Below are positions 1 to 8,488 of a stretch of DNA of 46,334 nucleotides, piece by piece. The notes beneath the pieces are model-generated. The model did not search any database and had not been told where the DNA came from. It worked only from the letters and a program-made list of their open reading frames with translations. The position numbers and the translations under genes were made by a program. This DNA comes from DASRIA01 sp035650255 (lineage in GTDB: Bacteria > Actinomycetota > Thermoleophilia > Solirubrobacterales > JBBDJG01): the NCBI GenBank assembly GCA_035650255.1, contig DASRIA010000071.1, forward strand, positions 1 to 46,334, given 5' to 3'. How positions within the stretch are numbered: the first letter of the stretch is position 1; every line of letters starts with the position of its first letter.

Positions 1-44
1 ACTCGGACATCAACCGCAGCAACTTGCTCGAGGGGGAGCGATGA
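1..44 (+). CDS. rimP: RimP C-terminal end (partial)
   Basis: The frame starting at base 3 is open to a TGA at 42-44 and reads SDINRSNLLEGER, which resembles the last strand and tail of ribosome maturation factor RimP. RimP helps 30S subunit assembly and is the usual gene upstream of nusA. The stop overlaps the nusA start as ATGA, the coupling seen throughout this cluster. Only 13 codons are visible, so the identification rests mostly on gene order. Confidence 0.55.
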   Translation, partial: SDINRSNLLEGER

Positions 45-1591
45 CCAAGGAGATTGTCGAGGCCGTCGGCGTTCTCGAGCGCGAGAAGGGAATTTCCGCT
101 GACCGCCTGATGGCGGCGCTGGAGGACGCGCTCCTGTCGGCATACAAGAAGACGCCGGGCGCGGCCAAGTACGCACGCGTGGAGGTGGACCGCGCGAGCG
201 GCGACTTCCGCGTGTACGAGCTGCTGCTGCCGCCCGACCTCGAGGAGCAGCTGCTCGACGAGGTCGAGGAGGAGGCCGGCGAGCCGACCGTGGACCCGGA
301 GACGGGCGAGATGGTCTACCCCGAGCCGCCCGAGATCGATCAGGAGCGGCTCATGCAGCACCGCGACCAGATCGAGGAGCACGACGTCACGCCCGACGAC
401 TTCGGGCGCATCGCGGCCCAGACCGCCAAGCAGGTTATCCTGCAGCGGATCCGCGAGGCGGAGCGCGACAACGTCTTCGACGAGTACGAGGACCGGCTCG
501 GCGAGCTGATCACGGGCATCGTCCAGCAGTCGGACTCGCGCTACACGCTCGTCCAGCTGCGCGAGCGCGTCGAGGCGCTGCTGCCGCGCGGCGAGCAGGT
601 GCACGGCGAGCGCTACGACCACGGTCAGCGCATCAAGGCGATCATCACCGACGTCTCGAACCAGGCGAAGGGGCCGTCGATCATCGTGTCGCGCCGCTCG
701 CCGGAGCTGATCCGGTCGCTGTTCGAGCTGGAGGTGCCGGAGATCGCGGACGGGCTGGTGGAGATCCAGAACGTGGCGCGCGAGCCCGGCTACCGGTCGA
801 AGATCGCGGTCGTCTCGCACGCGAACGGCGTCGATCCCGTCGGCGCCTGCGTCGGCCCGCGCGGGTCGCGCGTCCGCATGGTCGTGTCCGAGCTGCGTGG
901 CGAGAAGATCGACATCATCCCCTTCAACGAGGAGCCGGCGCGCTTTGTCGCGAAGGCGCTCTCGCCCGCGCGCGTGCGCGAGGTGCTCGTCGACGACGAG
1001 AACAAGCAGGCCACGGTCGTCGTCCCCGACGACCAGCTGTCGCTGGCGATCGGCAAGGAAGGGCAGAACGCGCGCCTCGCGGCACGGCTCACGGGGTGGC
1101 GCGTGGACATCAAGTCCGAGACCGAGTTTGCCGCCGAGGAGGCGGAGCTGGGCTACGACCAGGAGGAAGAGGTCTCCGGTCGCTGCCATGCGGTGCTGAG
1201 CACCGGGAAGCGCTGTCCGAACGCGGCCCTGCCGGGCTCGCGCTACTGCGGGCTGCCCGCGCACCAGGAGCTGGAGCAGCAGGAGGGCGACGAGGTGGGG
1301 GCAGGCCCCGAAGGCGCCGAGGGGGGCGAAGCACCCCAGGCTGCGGACGGCGGCGACGGCGCAGAAGTCGAGGCTGCGGCCGACGGTGCCGGCGCGGACC
1401 CGATCCAGGCCGACGTCGAGGCACCGGACGGCGCCGAGCCGGAGATCGCCCCGGACCCGCCCGCGGGCGAGGAGACCGGGCCGATCGAGGCCGACGTCGA
1501 GGCGCCCGAGTCACCGGCCGAGGCGCCCGTCGGAGCAGACGCGACAGCTCCGGCCGAGGCGGCCGCCACCGGCAACGAGGACGAGCGCTAG
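41..1591 (+). CDS. nusA: Transcription termination/antitermination factor NusA with Cys/His tail
   Basis: NusA binds RNA polymerase and nascent RNA and modulates pausing, termination and antitermination. The order is an N-terminal polymerase-binding domain (about 1-155), an S1 domain (about 155-220) and two KH domains (about 225-370; the second contains LAIGKEGQNARLAARLTGW). The core ends near residue 365. An unusual tail of about 150 residues follows: a compact Cys/His segment (C382, C392, C403, H408), then an acidic Ala/Glu/Gly/Pro-rich stretch to residue 516. The segment resembles short zinc-knuckle-like motifs of the DUF5763 kind. The ATG overlaps the rimP stop, and a purine-rich GAGGGGGAGCG lies just upstream. 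The function is certain; the role of the tail is unknown. Confidence 0.96.
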   Translation: MTKEIVEAVGVLEREKGISADRLMAALEDALLSAYKKTPGAAKYARVEVDRASGDFRVYELLLPPDLEEQLLDEVEEEAGEPTVDPETGEMVYPEPPEIDQERLMQHRDQIEEHDVTPDDFGRIAAQTAKQVILQRIREAERDNVFDEYEDRLGELITGIVQQSDSRYTLVQLRERVEALLPRGEQVHGERYDHGQRIKAIITDVSNQAKGPSIIVSRRSPELIRSLFELEVPEIADGLVEIQNVAREPGYRSKIAVVSHANGVDPVGACVGPRGSRVRMVVSELRGEKIDIIPFNEEPARFVAKALSPARVREVLVDDENKQATVVVPDDQLSLAIGKEGQNARLAARLTGWRVDIKSETEFAAEEAELGYDQEEEVSGRCHAVLSTGKRCPNAALPGSRYCGLPAHQELEQQEGDEVGAGPEGAEGGEAPQAADGGDGAEVEAAADGAGADPIQADVEAPDGAEPEIAPDPPAGEETGPIEADVEAPESPAEAPVGADATAPAEAAATGNEDER

Positions 1592-1609
1592 ATCGCGCGC
1601 AGGAGCTCT

Positions 1610-4012
1610 ATGGCCAAGAAGCGTGTCTACGAGATAGCCAAGGAGAAGGGGGTCACGAGCAAGGACCTCATCGCGGCGCTGAAGGCAGCCGGCATCGAGG
1701 TCAAGGCGGCGGCCTCCACGGTTGACGAGGCGGACGCCACGCGCGCGCTCTCCTCAGGCGGCGCCGGCAACGGCAAGCCGAGCGCTCCCGCGGCCAAGCC
1801 GGCCGCCGCGAAGCCCGCTCCGGCAAAGCAGGCCGCTCGGCCCGCAGGGGACAAGCAGGCCCAGGCCAAGCCGGCGGCAAAGCCCGCCGCCGCGAAGCCG
1901 CAAGGCTCCGGCGAGGCAAAGCCCGCCCCCAAGCAGGCGCCTGCCCAGCAGCCGCAGGACGGCCGCCAGTCCCGTCCCGGCCAGCAGGGGGGCGCCCCCT
2001 CGCAGGGTGGGCGGCCCGGCGGACAGGCACCCGCGCCCCGTGACGGTGGCGCGCCCAGGCCGCAGCGTCCCGCGCAGGGCCGCCCCGGCGGAGGCACCGG
2101 CGGCCGCCGCCGCCGGGTCGTGATCGACTCGCAGGCCTCGCGCCGCCAGGCGCCACACCCGCCGCCGCCCCAGCGGCGCCGGCGCAGCCGCGGGCGCGGC
2201 GCGCCGCCGCCCGAGCCGAGCGAGTCGAACCAGGCCACCGCGGTCGCGGAGCCGGAGGCGATCCGGATCCCGTCCGGTGCGACGGTCCGCGACGTGGCCG
2301 AGCACCTCGGCATCCAGGTCTCCGACGTGATCAAGAAGCTGATGCAGCTCGGCGAGATGGCATCCATCACGCAGACGCTGTCGGACGAGGCGATCGGCGT
2401 GATCGCGGACGAGTTCGACAAGAAGATCGAGGTCGTGACCGCGTCCCAGGACGAGACGCCCGCGCCGGTGTTCGACGACGCGGAGGCGGACCTCAGCCCC
2501 CGCCCGCCCGTCGTGACGATCATGGGCCACGTCGACCACGGCAAGACCTCGCTGCTCGACTCGATCCGCGAGACCGAGGTCGCCGCGGGCGAAGCCGGCG
2601 GGATCACCCAGCACATCGGCGCCTACCAGGTGCACCACGGCGGGAAGATCGTGACGTTCCTCGACACCCCCGGTCACGAGGCGTTCACCGCCATGCGTGC
2701 GCGCGGCGCGAAGGTCACCGACATCGCGGTGATCGTGGTCGCGGCCGACGACGGCGTGATGCCGCAGACGACCGAGGCGATCGACCACGCGAAGGCGGCC
2801 GGCGTCCCGATGGTGATCGCGGTCAACAAGATCGACAAGGACGGCGCTCAGCCCGAGCGCGTGCGCGGCGAGCTGGGCGGCCAGGGCCTGACCCCGGAGG
2901 AGTGGGGCGGCGACACGATCTTCTGCGACGTCTCCGCCAAGACCAAGGACGGCCTCGACAACCTGCTCGACATGATCCTGCTGGTATCCGAGGTCGAGGA
3001 GCTGAAGGCCAACGCCGACGCGCCCGCCAGCGGTCACGTGATCGAGTCGAAGCTCGACCCGGGCCGCGGCCCGGTTGTCACGGTCCTGGTGCAGCGCGGC
3101 ACGCTGGAGACCGGTGACGCGCTCGTAGCGGGCGCCCACTGGGGCCGCGTGCGCGCGATGCACGACTTCCTCGGACAGCGCGCCAAGAAGGCGATGCCGG
3201 GCGAGCCGGTGGAGGTGCTCGGCTTCGACACCGTGCCGGACGCGGGCGAGCCCGTGCGCGTGGTCGGCAACGACCGCGAGGCGCGCCACCTCGCCGGCGA
3301 GCGGGCGATCCGCCTGAAGACCGAGGCGCTGGCGCGGCGCAAGTCCGCTCCGGTCAGCCTCGAGGACGTCTTCGACCGCGTCAAGGAGGGCGAGGCGGTC
3401 GCGCTCAACATCGTGCTGAAGGCGGATGTCGCCGGCTCGCTGGAGGCGCTCCAGGACCAGCTCGCAAAGGTCTCGACGTCGCAGGTGGGGTTGAACGTGC
3501 TCCACACCGGCGTCGGCGGCATCACCCAGTCGGACGTGATGCTGGCGGCTGCCTCGGGCGCCGTGATCATCGGCTTCAACGTGCGTCCCCTGCCGGAGGC
3601 CAAGACACTGGCCGACCAGGAGGGCGTGGAGATCCGCAGCTACACCGTGATCTACAAGGTCACGGAGGAGCTGCGCGCCGCGATGGAGGGCATGCTGGAG
3701 CCCGAGGAGGTCGAGGAGTCGCTCGGCATGGCCGAGGTGCGCCAGACCTTCCGCGCTTCGCGCATCGGCACGATCGCGGGGTCCCACGTGGTGCAGGGCA
3801 AGATCACACGCGGGGCGAAGGTCAGGCTCGTGCGCGAGGGAACGATCATCTACGACGGCTCGATCGCCTCACTCAAGCGCTTCAAGGACGACGCAAGGGA
3901 AGTCGAGGAGGGGTTCGAGTGTGGAATCGTGCTCGAGAACTACAACGACGTCAAGGACGGCGACGTGATCGAGGCCTACGAGACGCGGAAGGTTGCGCAG
4001 ACGCTCGAGTAG
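1610..4012 (+). CDS. infB: Translation initiation factor IF-2
   Basis: IF-2 is the GTPase that places initiator fMet-tRNA on the 30S subunit and promotes subunit joining. Residues 1-50 form an IF2_N domain. A long Ala/Lys/Pro/Gln/Gly/Arg-rich linker (about 52-210) leads to a second IF2_N-like helical unit (about 215-265). The G domain shows G1 GHVDHGKT (306-313), G3 DTPGHEAF from 352 and G4 NKID (406-409), followed by the elongation-factor-like domain II and the C-terminal fMet-tRNA-binding domains. The 800-residue length suits GC-rich actinobacteria. The gene starts 18 bases after nusA with AGGAG seven bases before ATG. No ylxR lies between nusA and infB. Confidence 0.98.
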   Translation: MAKKRVYEIAKEKGVTSKDLIAALKAAGIEVKAAASTVDEADATRALSSGGAGNGKPSAPAAKPAAAKPAPAKQAARPAGDKQAQAKPAAKPAAAKPQGSGEAKPAPKQAPAQQPQDGRQSRPGQQGGAPSQGGRPGGQAPAPRDGGAPRPQRPAQGRPGGGTGGRRRRVVIDSQASRRQAPHPPPPQRRRRSRGRGAPPPEPSESNQATAVAEPEAIRIPSGATVRDVAEHLGIQVSDVIKKLMQLGEMASITQTLSDEAIGVIADEFDKKIEVVTASQDETPAPVFDDAEADLSPRPPVVTIMGHVDHGKTSLLDSIRETEVAAGEAGGITQHIGAYQVHHGGKIVTFLDTPGHEAFTAMRARGAKVTDIAVIVVAADDGVMPQTTEAIDHAKAAGVPMVIAVNKIDKDGAQPERVRGELGGQGLTPEEWGGDTIFCDVSAKTKDGLDNLLDMILLVSEVEELKANADAPASGHVIESKLDPGRGPVVTVLVQRGTLETGDALVAGAHWGRVRAMHDFLGQRAKKAMPGEPVEVLGFDTVPDAGEPVRVVGNDREARHLAGERAIRLKTEALARRKSAPVSLEDVFDRVKEGEAVALNIVLKADVAGSLEALQDQLAKVSTSQVGLNVLHTGVGGITQSDVMLAAASGAVIIGFNVRPLPEAKTLADQEGVEIRSYTVIYKVTEELRAAMEGMLEPEEVEESLGMAEVRQTFRASRIGTIAGSHVVQGKITRGAKVRLVREGTIIYDGSIASLKRFKDDAREVEEGFECGIVLENYNDVKDGDVIEAYETRKVAQTLE

Positions 4013-4031
4013 CGTCCACTCGGCGCGGCGC

Positions 4032-4334
4032 ATGCCGTTCCTCGTCGCACTCACGATCCACCTCCATCTGCCCGACAACGGCAGCCTCAAGGGCAAGCGC
4101 AAAGAGCTGCTCTCGGTGCGCTCTGCGCTCAACCGGCGCTTCGGCGCGTCGGTCGCCGAAGTGGGCGCCCAGGACCTGTGGCAGCGGGCCACGCTGGCCG
4201 CGGGGCTGGTGGGCCGGTCGGCCGGCGACCTGGAGCACGTCGCCGACGAGGTCGAGCGCTTCCTGCTGGCCCGCTTTCCCGACGGAGTGCGAGTTGAGCG
4301 GCGGCTCGTCTCGTTCGAGGATCTGGACGCCTGA
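4032..4334 (+). CDS. DUF503 (YlxP-like) family protein
   Basis: This 100-residue protein starts MPFLVALTIHLHLP, contains SLKGKRK and an alternating hydrophobic pattern, and matches the small DUF503/YlxP family usually found between infB and rbfA. Its biochemical role is not established; position suggests a link to ribosome maturation. I chose the ATG at 4032, 20 bases after the infB stop. An in-frame upstream ATG at 3993 would add a basic, low-complexity extension overlapping infB and looks spurious. Confidence 0.85.
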   Translation: MPFLVALTIHLHLPDNGSLKGKRKELLSVRSALNRRFGASVAEVGAQDLWQRATLAAGLVGRSAGDLEHVADEVERFLLARFPDGVRVERRLVSFEDLDA

Positions 4335-4400
4335 GACGCCTGATCGCCCACCTTGCGAGCGGCGCGAGGGTTCCCGGCGAGCGCGGCGAAACGTCGCTTG

Positions 4401-4406
4401 TATAGT
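4401..4406 (+). promoter_or_regulatory. Possible -10 box upstream of rbfA
   Basis: TATAGT lies in the 112-base gap between the DUF503 gene and rbfA, in an unusually AT-rich patch. No good -35 element is found 16-18 bases upstream. The predicted leader contains GGGG-CAACA-CCCC (4426-4438), which could partly hide the purine-rich ribosome-binding region. Confidence 0.3.
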
Positions 4407-4446
4407 CAATAAGAGGGAGCGGGGAGGGGCAACACCCCATCAGACC

Positions 4447-4797
4447 ATGCCCAAGGACAGGATGCGGCGAGTCAATGAGGCCGTGCGCGAGGTTCTGAGC
4501 GTGGCCATCACCACGAATTTGAAGGACCCCCGCATCGGTTTTGTGACTGTCACCTCAGTGGACACCAGCCCCGATCTTCGGCATGCCCACGTCTACGTGA
4601 GCGTGCTCGGCGACGAGCAGACGCGCGCGGACTCGCTGGCCGGCCTCCAGTCCTCGCACGGCTACCTGCAGAGCCGGGTCGCGGGCGAGCTGCGCCTGAA
4701 GCGCACCCCGCAGCTCGACTTCCGCTACGACGAGAGCGTCGAGCGCGGCCAGCGCATCCAGAAGCTGCTGACCGACGATCCGGAGGCGCCGGCGTGA
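4447..4797 (+). CDS. rbfA: Ribosome-binding factor A
   Basis: RbfA is a small KH-fold protein that binds the 30S subunit near helix 1 of 16S rRNA during late assembly and cold adaptation. The 116-residue product has the family pattern from the first residues (MPKDRMRRVNEAVREVLS) through DPRIGFVTVTSV and LRLKRTPQLDFRYDES, and a usual length. The reading frame is open far upstream, but homology begins at the ATG at 4447. The gene overlaps the next one by four bases (GTGA), so the pair is probably translationally coupled. Confidence 0.95.
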   Translation: MPKDRMRRVNEAVREVLSVAITTNLKDPRIGFVTVTSVDTSPDLRHAHVYVSVLGDEQTRADSLAGLQSSHGYLQSRVAGELRLKRTPQLDFRYDESVERGQRIQKLLTDDPEAPA

Positions 4798-5789
4798 CGC
4801 TCGACACGACCACCGGGCGGGAGGAGGTGCTGGCGGAGCTCCGCTCCAGCGAGAAGTTCCTCCTGACCACGCACGAGAACCCCGACGGGGACGCGCTCGG
4901 CTCGCTGGTGGCGATGAACGAGATCCTGCGCGCGCTCGGCAAGGACACGGTCATGTTCCTCTCCGAGGAAGAGTTCCCGCTGCCCCACGAGTACCGCTGG
5001 CTGCCGCTCGACGGCGCGTGCCACACGCTGCCGGACGACGCCGAGGAGCGCACGATCGTGTTCCTGGACTGCGGGAACATCGACCGCATGCCGGTCAGCT
5101 TCCTCGCGCGCGACGACGCGCACATCGTGAACATCGACCACCACCACGACAACACCCGCTTCGGCACCGCGAACCTGGTCGTGGACGGCGCCTCGTCCAC
5201 CGCGGAGATCATCTGGGGCCTGAACAAGGACCTCGGCGTGGAGCTCACGACGGAGATCGCCGAGGCGCTCTACGTGGGGCTCGTGACCGACACGGGCAAG
5301 TTCCAGTACGAGAACACGACGCAGAGCTCGCACGTCATGGCCGCCGACCTGCTTGCGCACGGCGTCGAGGTGCACGAGGTGTTCCGCCGGCTGTACGAGA
5401 ACGTGCCGCTGGCCAAGCTCGAGCTGCTGGCGCGCGTGCTCTCGCGGGTGGAGCGCTACGACGACGGCCGGCTGACCGCTTCATACATCTTGCGCTCGGA
5501 CTACGAGGAGCTCGGCGCCGACGAGAACCTGTCCGAGGGCATCGTGGACCACATCCGCGCGATCGAGGGCACCGTGGTCGCGGCGCTCATCCGCCAGCAG
5601 CTCAAGGAGGGGCGCGAAGGCGTGCTGAAGGTCAGCCTGAGGGCGTCCGCGGACGAGGTCGACGTGAGCGTGATCGCGCGCGAGGAGGGCGGCGGCGGAC
5701 ACCGCCAGGCCGCCGGCTTCTCCACCACGCGCACCCGCGAGGAGCTGATCGAGTTCCTCCGCGCCGAGATCGCGGCCCAGCTCGGGTAG
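4794..5789 (+). CDS. nrnA: DHH-family phosphoesterase (NrnA-type oligoribonuclease/pAp phosphatase)
   Basis: NrnA-type DHH/DHHA1 proteins degrade short oligoribonucleotides and dephosphorylate 3'-phosphoadenosine 5'-phosphate (pAp). The DHH domain shows NPDGDALGS (29-37), DHHHD (115-119) and further metal-site residues. The C-terminal DHHA1 domain carries GGGGHRQAAGF (299-309). The length of 331 is typical. The GTG start overlaps the rbfA stop. pAp is a by-product of PAPS-using sulfotransferases, so this enzyme could clear the by-product of the sulfotransferases near 37.6-43.6 kb; that connection is inference. Confidence 0.9.
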   Translation: MTLDTTTGREEVLAELRSSEKFLLTTHENPDGDALGSLVAMNEILRALGKDTVMFLSEEEFPLPHEYRWLPLDGACHTLPDDAEERTIVFLDCGNIDRMPVSFLARDDAHIVNIDHHHDNTRFGTANLVVDGASSTAEIIWGLNKDLGVELTTEIAEALYVGLVTDTGKFQYENTTQSSHVMAADLLAHGVEVHEVFRRLYENVPLAKLELLARVLSRVERYDDGRLTASYILRSDYEELGADENLSEGIVDHIRAIEGTVVAALIRQQLKEGREGVLKVSLRASADEVDVSVIAREEGGGGHRQAAGFSTTRTREELIEFLRAEIAAQLG

Positions 5790-5793
5790 GCGC

Positions 5794-6624
5794 GTGGACG
5801 GCATCCTGCTGGTTGCGAAGCCGGCGGGGGTCACGTCCCACGACGTGGTCGAGTCCATCCGCCGCGCGCGGGGGGCGAAGACGGGCCACGCCGGCACACT
5901 CGACCCGTTCGCGACCGGGTTGCTGGTGGTGCTCGTGGGCCGCGCCACCCGCCTGCAGCGGTACATGGTCGGGCTGCCGAAGGCGTATCGCGTGGTCGCG
6001 CGGTTCGGGGCGATCTCCGACACGGGTGATCCGACGGGCGCAGTGACGTCGACCGGGGTCGGGACGGACGAGGGCTCGGTGCGCGCGGCGGCGGCCCGGC
6101 TGACCGGTGAGATCGAGCAGCGGGTTCCCGCCTATTCGGCGGTCAAGGTGGGTGGCGAGCGCCTCTACCGGAAGGCCCGGCGCGGGGAGGACGTGGAGGT
6201 GCCCGTGCGGCAGGTGGTGATCGACGCGCTCGACCTCGTGCGGTTCGACGAGGGGGCGCAGGAAGCCGGGCTCACGGTGCGCTGCTCGAGCGGGACATAC
6301 GTGCGGCAGCTGGTCGCCGATCTCGGCGAGCTGTGCGGCGCCGGGGCGTACTGCCTGGAGCTGGAGCGCACCGCGGTGGGGCCGTTCGCGCTGGCGGAGG
6401 CGGATCCGGAGCGGGTGCGCCCGCTCTCCTACGCGCTTCCCTTTCTGCCGGAGTGCCCGTTGACCGAGGGGGAAGCTGACGACGTGCGGCACGGGCGAGC
6501 CGTCCATAGCCCCGGTGGGGTGGGAGAGGAGGGATCGGCCGTGCGGTTGACTCGTGAGGGCGCGTTGCTCGCCGTGGCCCGCCGGCGCGGTGACTTGCTG
6601 AAGCCGGAAACCGTGCTCACCTGA
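5794..6624 (+). CDS. truB: tRNA pseudouridine(55) synthase TruB
   Basis: TruB converts U55 in the T-loop of tRNAs to pseudouridine and also acts as a tRNA chaperone. The catalytic motif GHAGTLDPFATG places the nucleophilic Asp at residue 37. The later family blocks IEQRVPAYSAVKVGGERLY and SSGTYVRQLVADLGE are present, and 276 residues is normal. It starts with GTG four bases after nrnA and is likely cotranscribed with it. Confidence 0.96.
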   Translation: MDGILLVAKPAGVTSHDVVESIRRARGAKTGHAGTLDPFATGLLVVLVGRATRLQRYMVGLPKAYRVVARFGAISDTGDPTGAVTSTGVGTDEGSVRAAAARLTGEIEQRVPAYSAVKVGGERLYRKARRGEDVEVPVRQVVIDALDLVRFDEGAQEAGLTVRCSSGTYVRQLVADLGELCGAGAYCLELERTAVGPFALAEADPERVRPLSYALPFLPECPLTEGEADDVRHGRAVHSPGGVGEEGSAVRLTREGALLAVARRRGDLLKPETVLT

Positions 6625-6638
6625 CGCCTGGAACCGGC

Positions 6639-6683
6639 GGTGCGCGGTTTGGAGTACCTATACGGTCCACGATGTGTCGCACC
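6639..6683 (+). repeat. 45-bp element, copy 1, with GGTGCG/CGCACC ends
   Basis: This 45-base stretch aligns without gaps to 22032-22076, with 36 of 45 bases identical. Its ends, GGTGCG and CGCACC, are reverse complements. It spans the start codon of the secreted protein gene at 6674 and contains TACGGT in the position expected for a -10 box of a leaderless transcript. It could be a promoter/operator or an RNA hairpin. Confidence 0.55.
6661..6666 (+). promoter_or_regulatory. Candidate -10 box, leaderless start of the 6674 gene
   Basis: TACGGT ends seven bases before the GTG start, the spacing expected if transcription begins at or beside the start codon. There is no Shine-Dalgarno sequence and no clear -35 element at 16-18 bases. 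Confidence 0.35.
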
Positions 6684-7495
6684 GGGGGTTGGTACTGGGG
6701 GTTTTCGCGTCTGCGCTGCTGTGCACGTTCCCGGTTGGCGCGCGGGCGGAGCTGGTGGGCGAGTTCAACGCGCGGTTGACCGACGTGAAGCGCTCGTACG
6801 GCGCGTACACGGTGGTCGCCGACGCGCGCGCGTATGAGACCACTGGGGAGCCGCCGCCGATCCTGACCAACGCCGTCGTGCACTTCCCGCGCGGCGCGTC
6901 GCTGCGCAGCGCCTTCCTGCGCGACGAGTACTACTGCGACCGCGCGCGCCTGGAGCGGTATCCGCCCGACCCTGCGCGTTGCCGCAGCTCCCACTTCGCC
7001 TCCGGGACGATCGTGCTCGATGCGCGCCCGCACATCGACACGCCGTTCTCTTCCGACATCCACCTGTTCCTCGCCCGGCCGGCGGCGGGGGCGCTGGCGT
7101 CCGTGATCGTGCTGGTGATCCCGAACGAGTTCACGCCCGCCTACGCCTACCAGGTGCTGGAGGGCAGGCTGGTGGACGAGTCCGGCAAGCGCGGGCGCTT
7201 CGGATACCGCCTCGAGCTGCCCACCTACGTGAAGCCGCTGATCCCCGGCCTGTACCTGCATCTCGCCGAGATCCACCTGAAGATCCGCGGGCTGCGCCTG
7301 GAGCGGCGCGGCAGGCGGCCGCTCTTCTGGACCAAGCTGCCGCGCTGTCCGCGCAGCCGCAAGGTGTCGTTCGGGGCGGACTACTCCTTCGAGGGCCGCG
7401 GCACGATCCGCAAGCGCCGCCGCGTGGACTGCCGCCGCTTCGTGAAGCGCCCGAGCGTGCATCGCGAGGGCGCGATACCCGGCGCTCCGCCCTGA
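6674..7495 (+). CDS. Secreted protein of unknown function
   Basis: I do not recognise the 273-residue product. Residues 1-25 form a signal peptide (hydrophobic LVLGVFASALLCTFPVG ending ARA before ELVG). The mature part is rich in beta-strand-like segments, has four cysteines (in YYCDR, ARCRSS, PRCPRS and VDCRRF) that could form two disulfides, and ends with a very basic tail (GTIRKRRRVDCRRF). No catalytic motif is visible. The GTG is chosen because it begins the signal peptide directly; there is no Shine-Dalgarno sequence. It sits between truB and ribF without obvious functional linkage. Confidence 0.75.
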   Translation: MSHRGLVLGVFASALLCTFPVGARAELVGEFNARLTDVKRSYGAYTVVADARAYETTGEPPPILTNAVVHFPRGASLRSAFLRDEYYCDRARLERYPPDPARCRSSHFASGTIVLDARPHIDTPFSSDIHLFLARPAAGALASVIVLVIPNEFTPAYAYQVLEGRLVDESGKRGRFGYRLELPTYVKPLIPGLYLHLAEIHLKIRGLRLERRGRRPLFWTKLPRCPRSRKVSFGADYSFEGRGTIRKRRRVDCRRFVKRPSVHREGAIPGAPP

Positions 7496-7516
7496 TTCTC
7501 TAGCCTCCAGCGGGCG

Positions 7517-8449
7517 ATGGATGTCTACAGGTCGCTCGCGGAGCTTCCTCCCGCGCCCGCAGGCCGCTCGATTGCGCTCGGCACGTTCGACGGCGTGCAC
7601 CGAGGGCACAGGGGGGTGATCGAGGCTGCGGTCGAGGGCGCGCGCGCCAACGGGCTGCGTCCGGCCGTGGTGACCTTTGACCCCCACCCGCTGCAGGTGC
7701 TGACGCCCGGTGACGCGCCGCAGCTCCTGACCACCACCGGCACGAAGGCAGCACTGGTTGCGCAGCTGGGAGTCGAGGAGCTGCTCGCGATCCCGTTCAC
7801 GGCCGAGCTTTCGCAGCAGACCCCGGAGGAGTTCTGCGAACAGGTTCTGGCCGGCGCGCTCGATGCCCGGCGGGTCGCCGTGGGGGAGAACTTCCGCTTC
7901 GGGCGGGGCGCCAGCGGCGACGCCGAGTTGCTGCGCGCCCGCAAGGAGTTCGAGACGGTGGTGGTTCCGCTGGTCGAGTACGGCGACGAGCCCGTGTCGT
8001 CCAGCCGGATCCGGGAGCTCGTCTCCGCCGGCGACGTGAGCGCCGCCGCAGAGCTGCTCGCCTCGCCCTACCGGCTCGTCGGCGACGTGATGCCCGGCGA
8101 CGCTCGCGGCCGCGAGCTCGGCATGCCGACGATCAATCTCGGGCTGCCGCCCGAGTCGGTCATACCTGCGCCCGGGATCTACGCGGGGAGGGCGCATGGC
8201 GACACGCTCGGTGCGAACGTCCCGGCCGCGATCAGCATCGGCGTGCGTCCCACCTTCGAGGACGCCGGCGACCTGCGGGTGGAGGCCTACCTGATCGGCT
8301 TCGACGGGGACCTCTACGGACAGACCGTGACGCTGGAGTTCCTGGAGCGCCTGCGCGACGAGGTGAAGTTCGACTCCGTAGAGGCGCTGCAGCGCCAGAT
8401 GAGAGCCGACGTCGAGCAGACCGAGAAGATCGCCGGCTCGACCCGCTGA
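7517..8449 (+). CDS. ribF: Bifunctional riboflavin kinase / FAD synthetase
   Basis: RibF phosphorylates riboflavin to FMN and adenylylates FMN to FAD. The N-terminal nucleotidyltransferase domain has GTFDGVHRGH (22-31), the class (H/T)xGH signature, then TFDPHP and SSSRIRELV. The C-terminal riboflavin kinase domain has GRELGMPTIN, a GIYAG turn and DLRVEAYLIGFDGDLYG with the conserved acidic residues. Length 310 is typical. TAGCCT at 7501-7506, ten bases before ATG, is a possible -10 box for a short-leader transcript. Confidence 0.96.
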   Translation: MDVYRSLAELPPAPAGRSIALGTFDGVHRGHRGVIEAAVEGARANGLRPAVVTFDPHPLQVLTPGDAPQLLTTTGTKAALVAQLGVEELLAIPFTAELSQQTPEEFCEQVLAGALDARRVAVGENFRFGRGASGDAELLRARKEFETVVVPLVEYGDEPVSSSRIRELVSAGDVSAAAELLASPYRLVGDVMPGDARGRELGMPTINLGLPPESVIPAPGIYAGRAHGDTLGANVPAAISIGVRPTFEDAGDLRVEAYLIGFDGDLYGQTVTLEFLERLRDEVKFDSVEALQRQMRADVEQTEKIAGSTR

Positions 8450-8474
8450 GGGCCGGTCTGCAGGCCCTTCCTGC

Positions 8475-8480
8475 TACCTT
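8475..8480 (+). promoter_or_regulatory. Candidate -10 box of a leaderless rpsO transcript
   Basis: TACCTT lies eight bases before the GTG start of rpsO. The stretch TACCTTGCTTCG closely matches TACATTGCTTCG at the same place before miaB (43615). No -35 consensus and no Shine-Dalgarno are present. Confidence 0.4.
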
Positions 8481-8488
8481 GCTTCGCC

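Noticed and set aside
1592..1609. A ylxR (DUF448) gene between nusA and infB
   Set aside because: Only 18 bases separate the two genes; ylxR is absent here.
1740..2210. Low-complexity DNA considered as a repeat element
   Set aside because: It encodes the Ala/Lys/Pro-rich linker of IF-2, normal for the family.
1754..3787. Long minus-strand open frames opposite infB, and similarly opposite pnp (8874-11174) and the secreted genes (25931-27604, 29647-32322)
   Set aside because: They are mirror frames of GC-rich genes, with Arg/Leu/Val/His-biased composition and no family motifs, while the plus strand encodes clear proteins.
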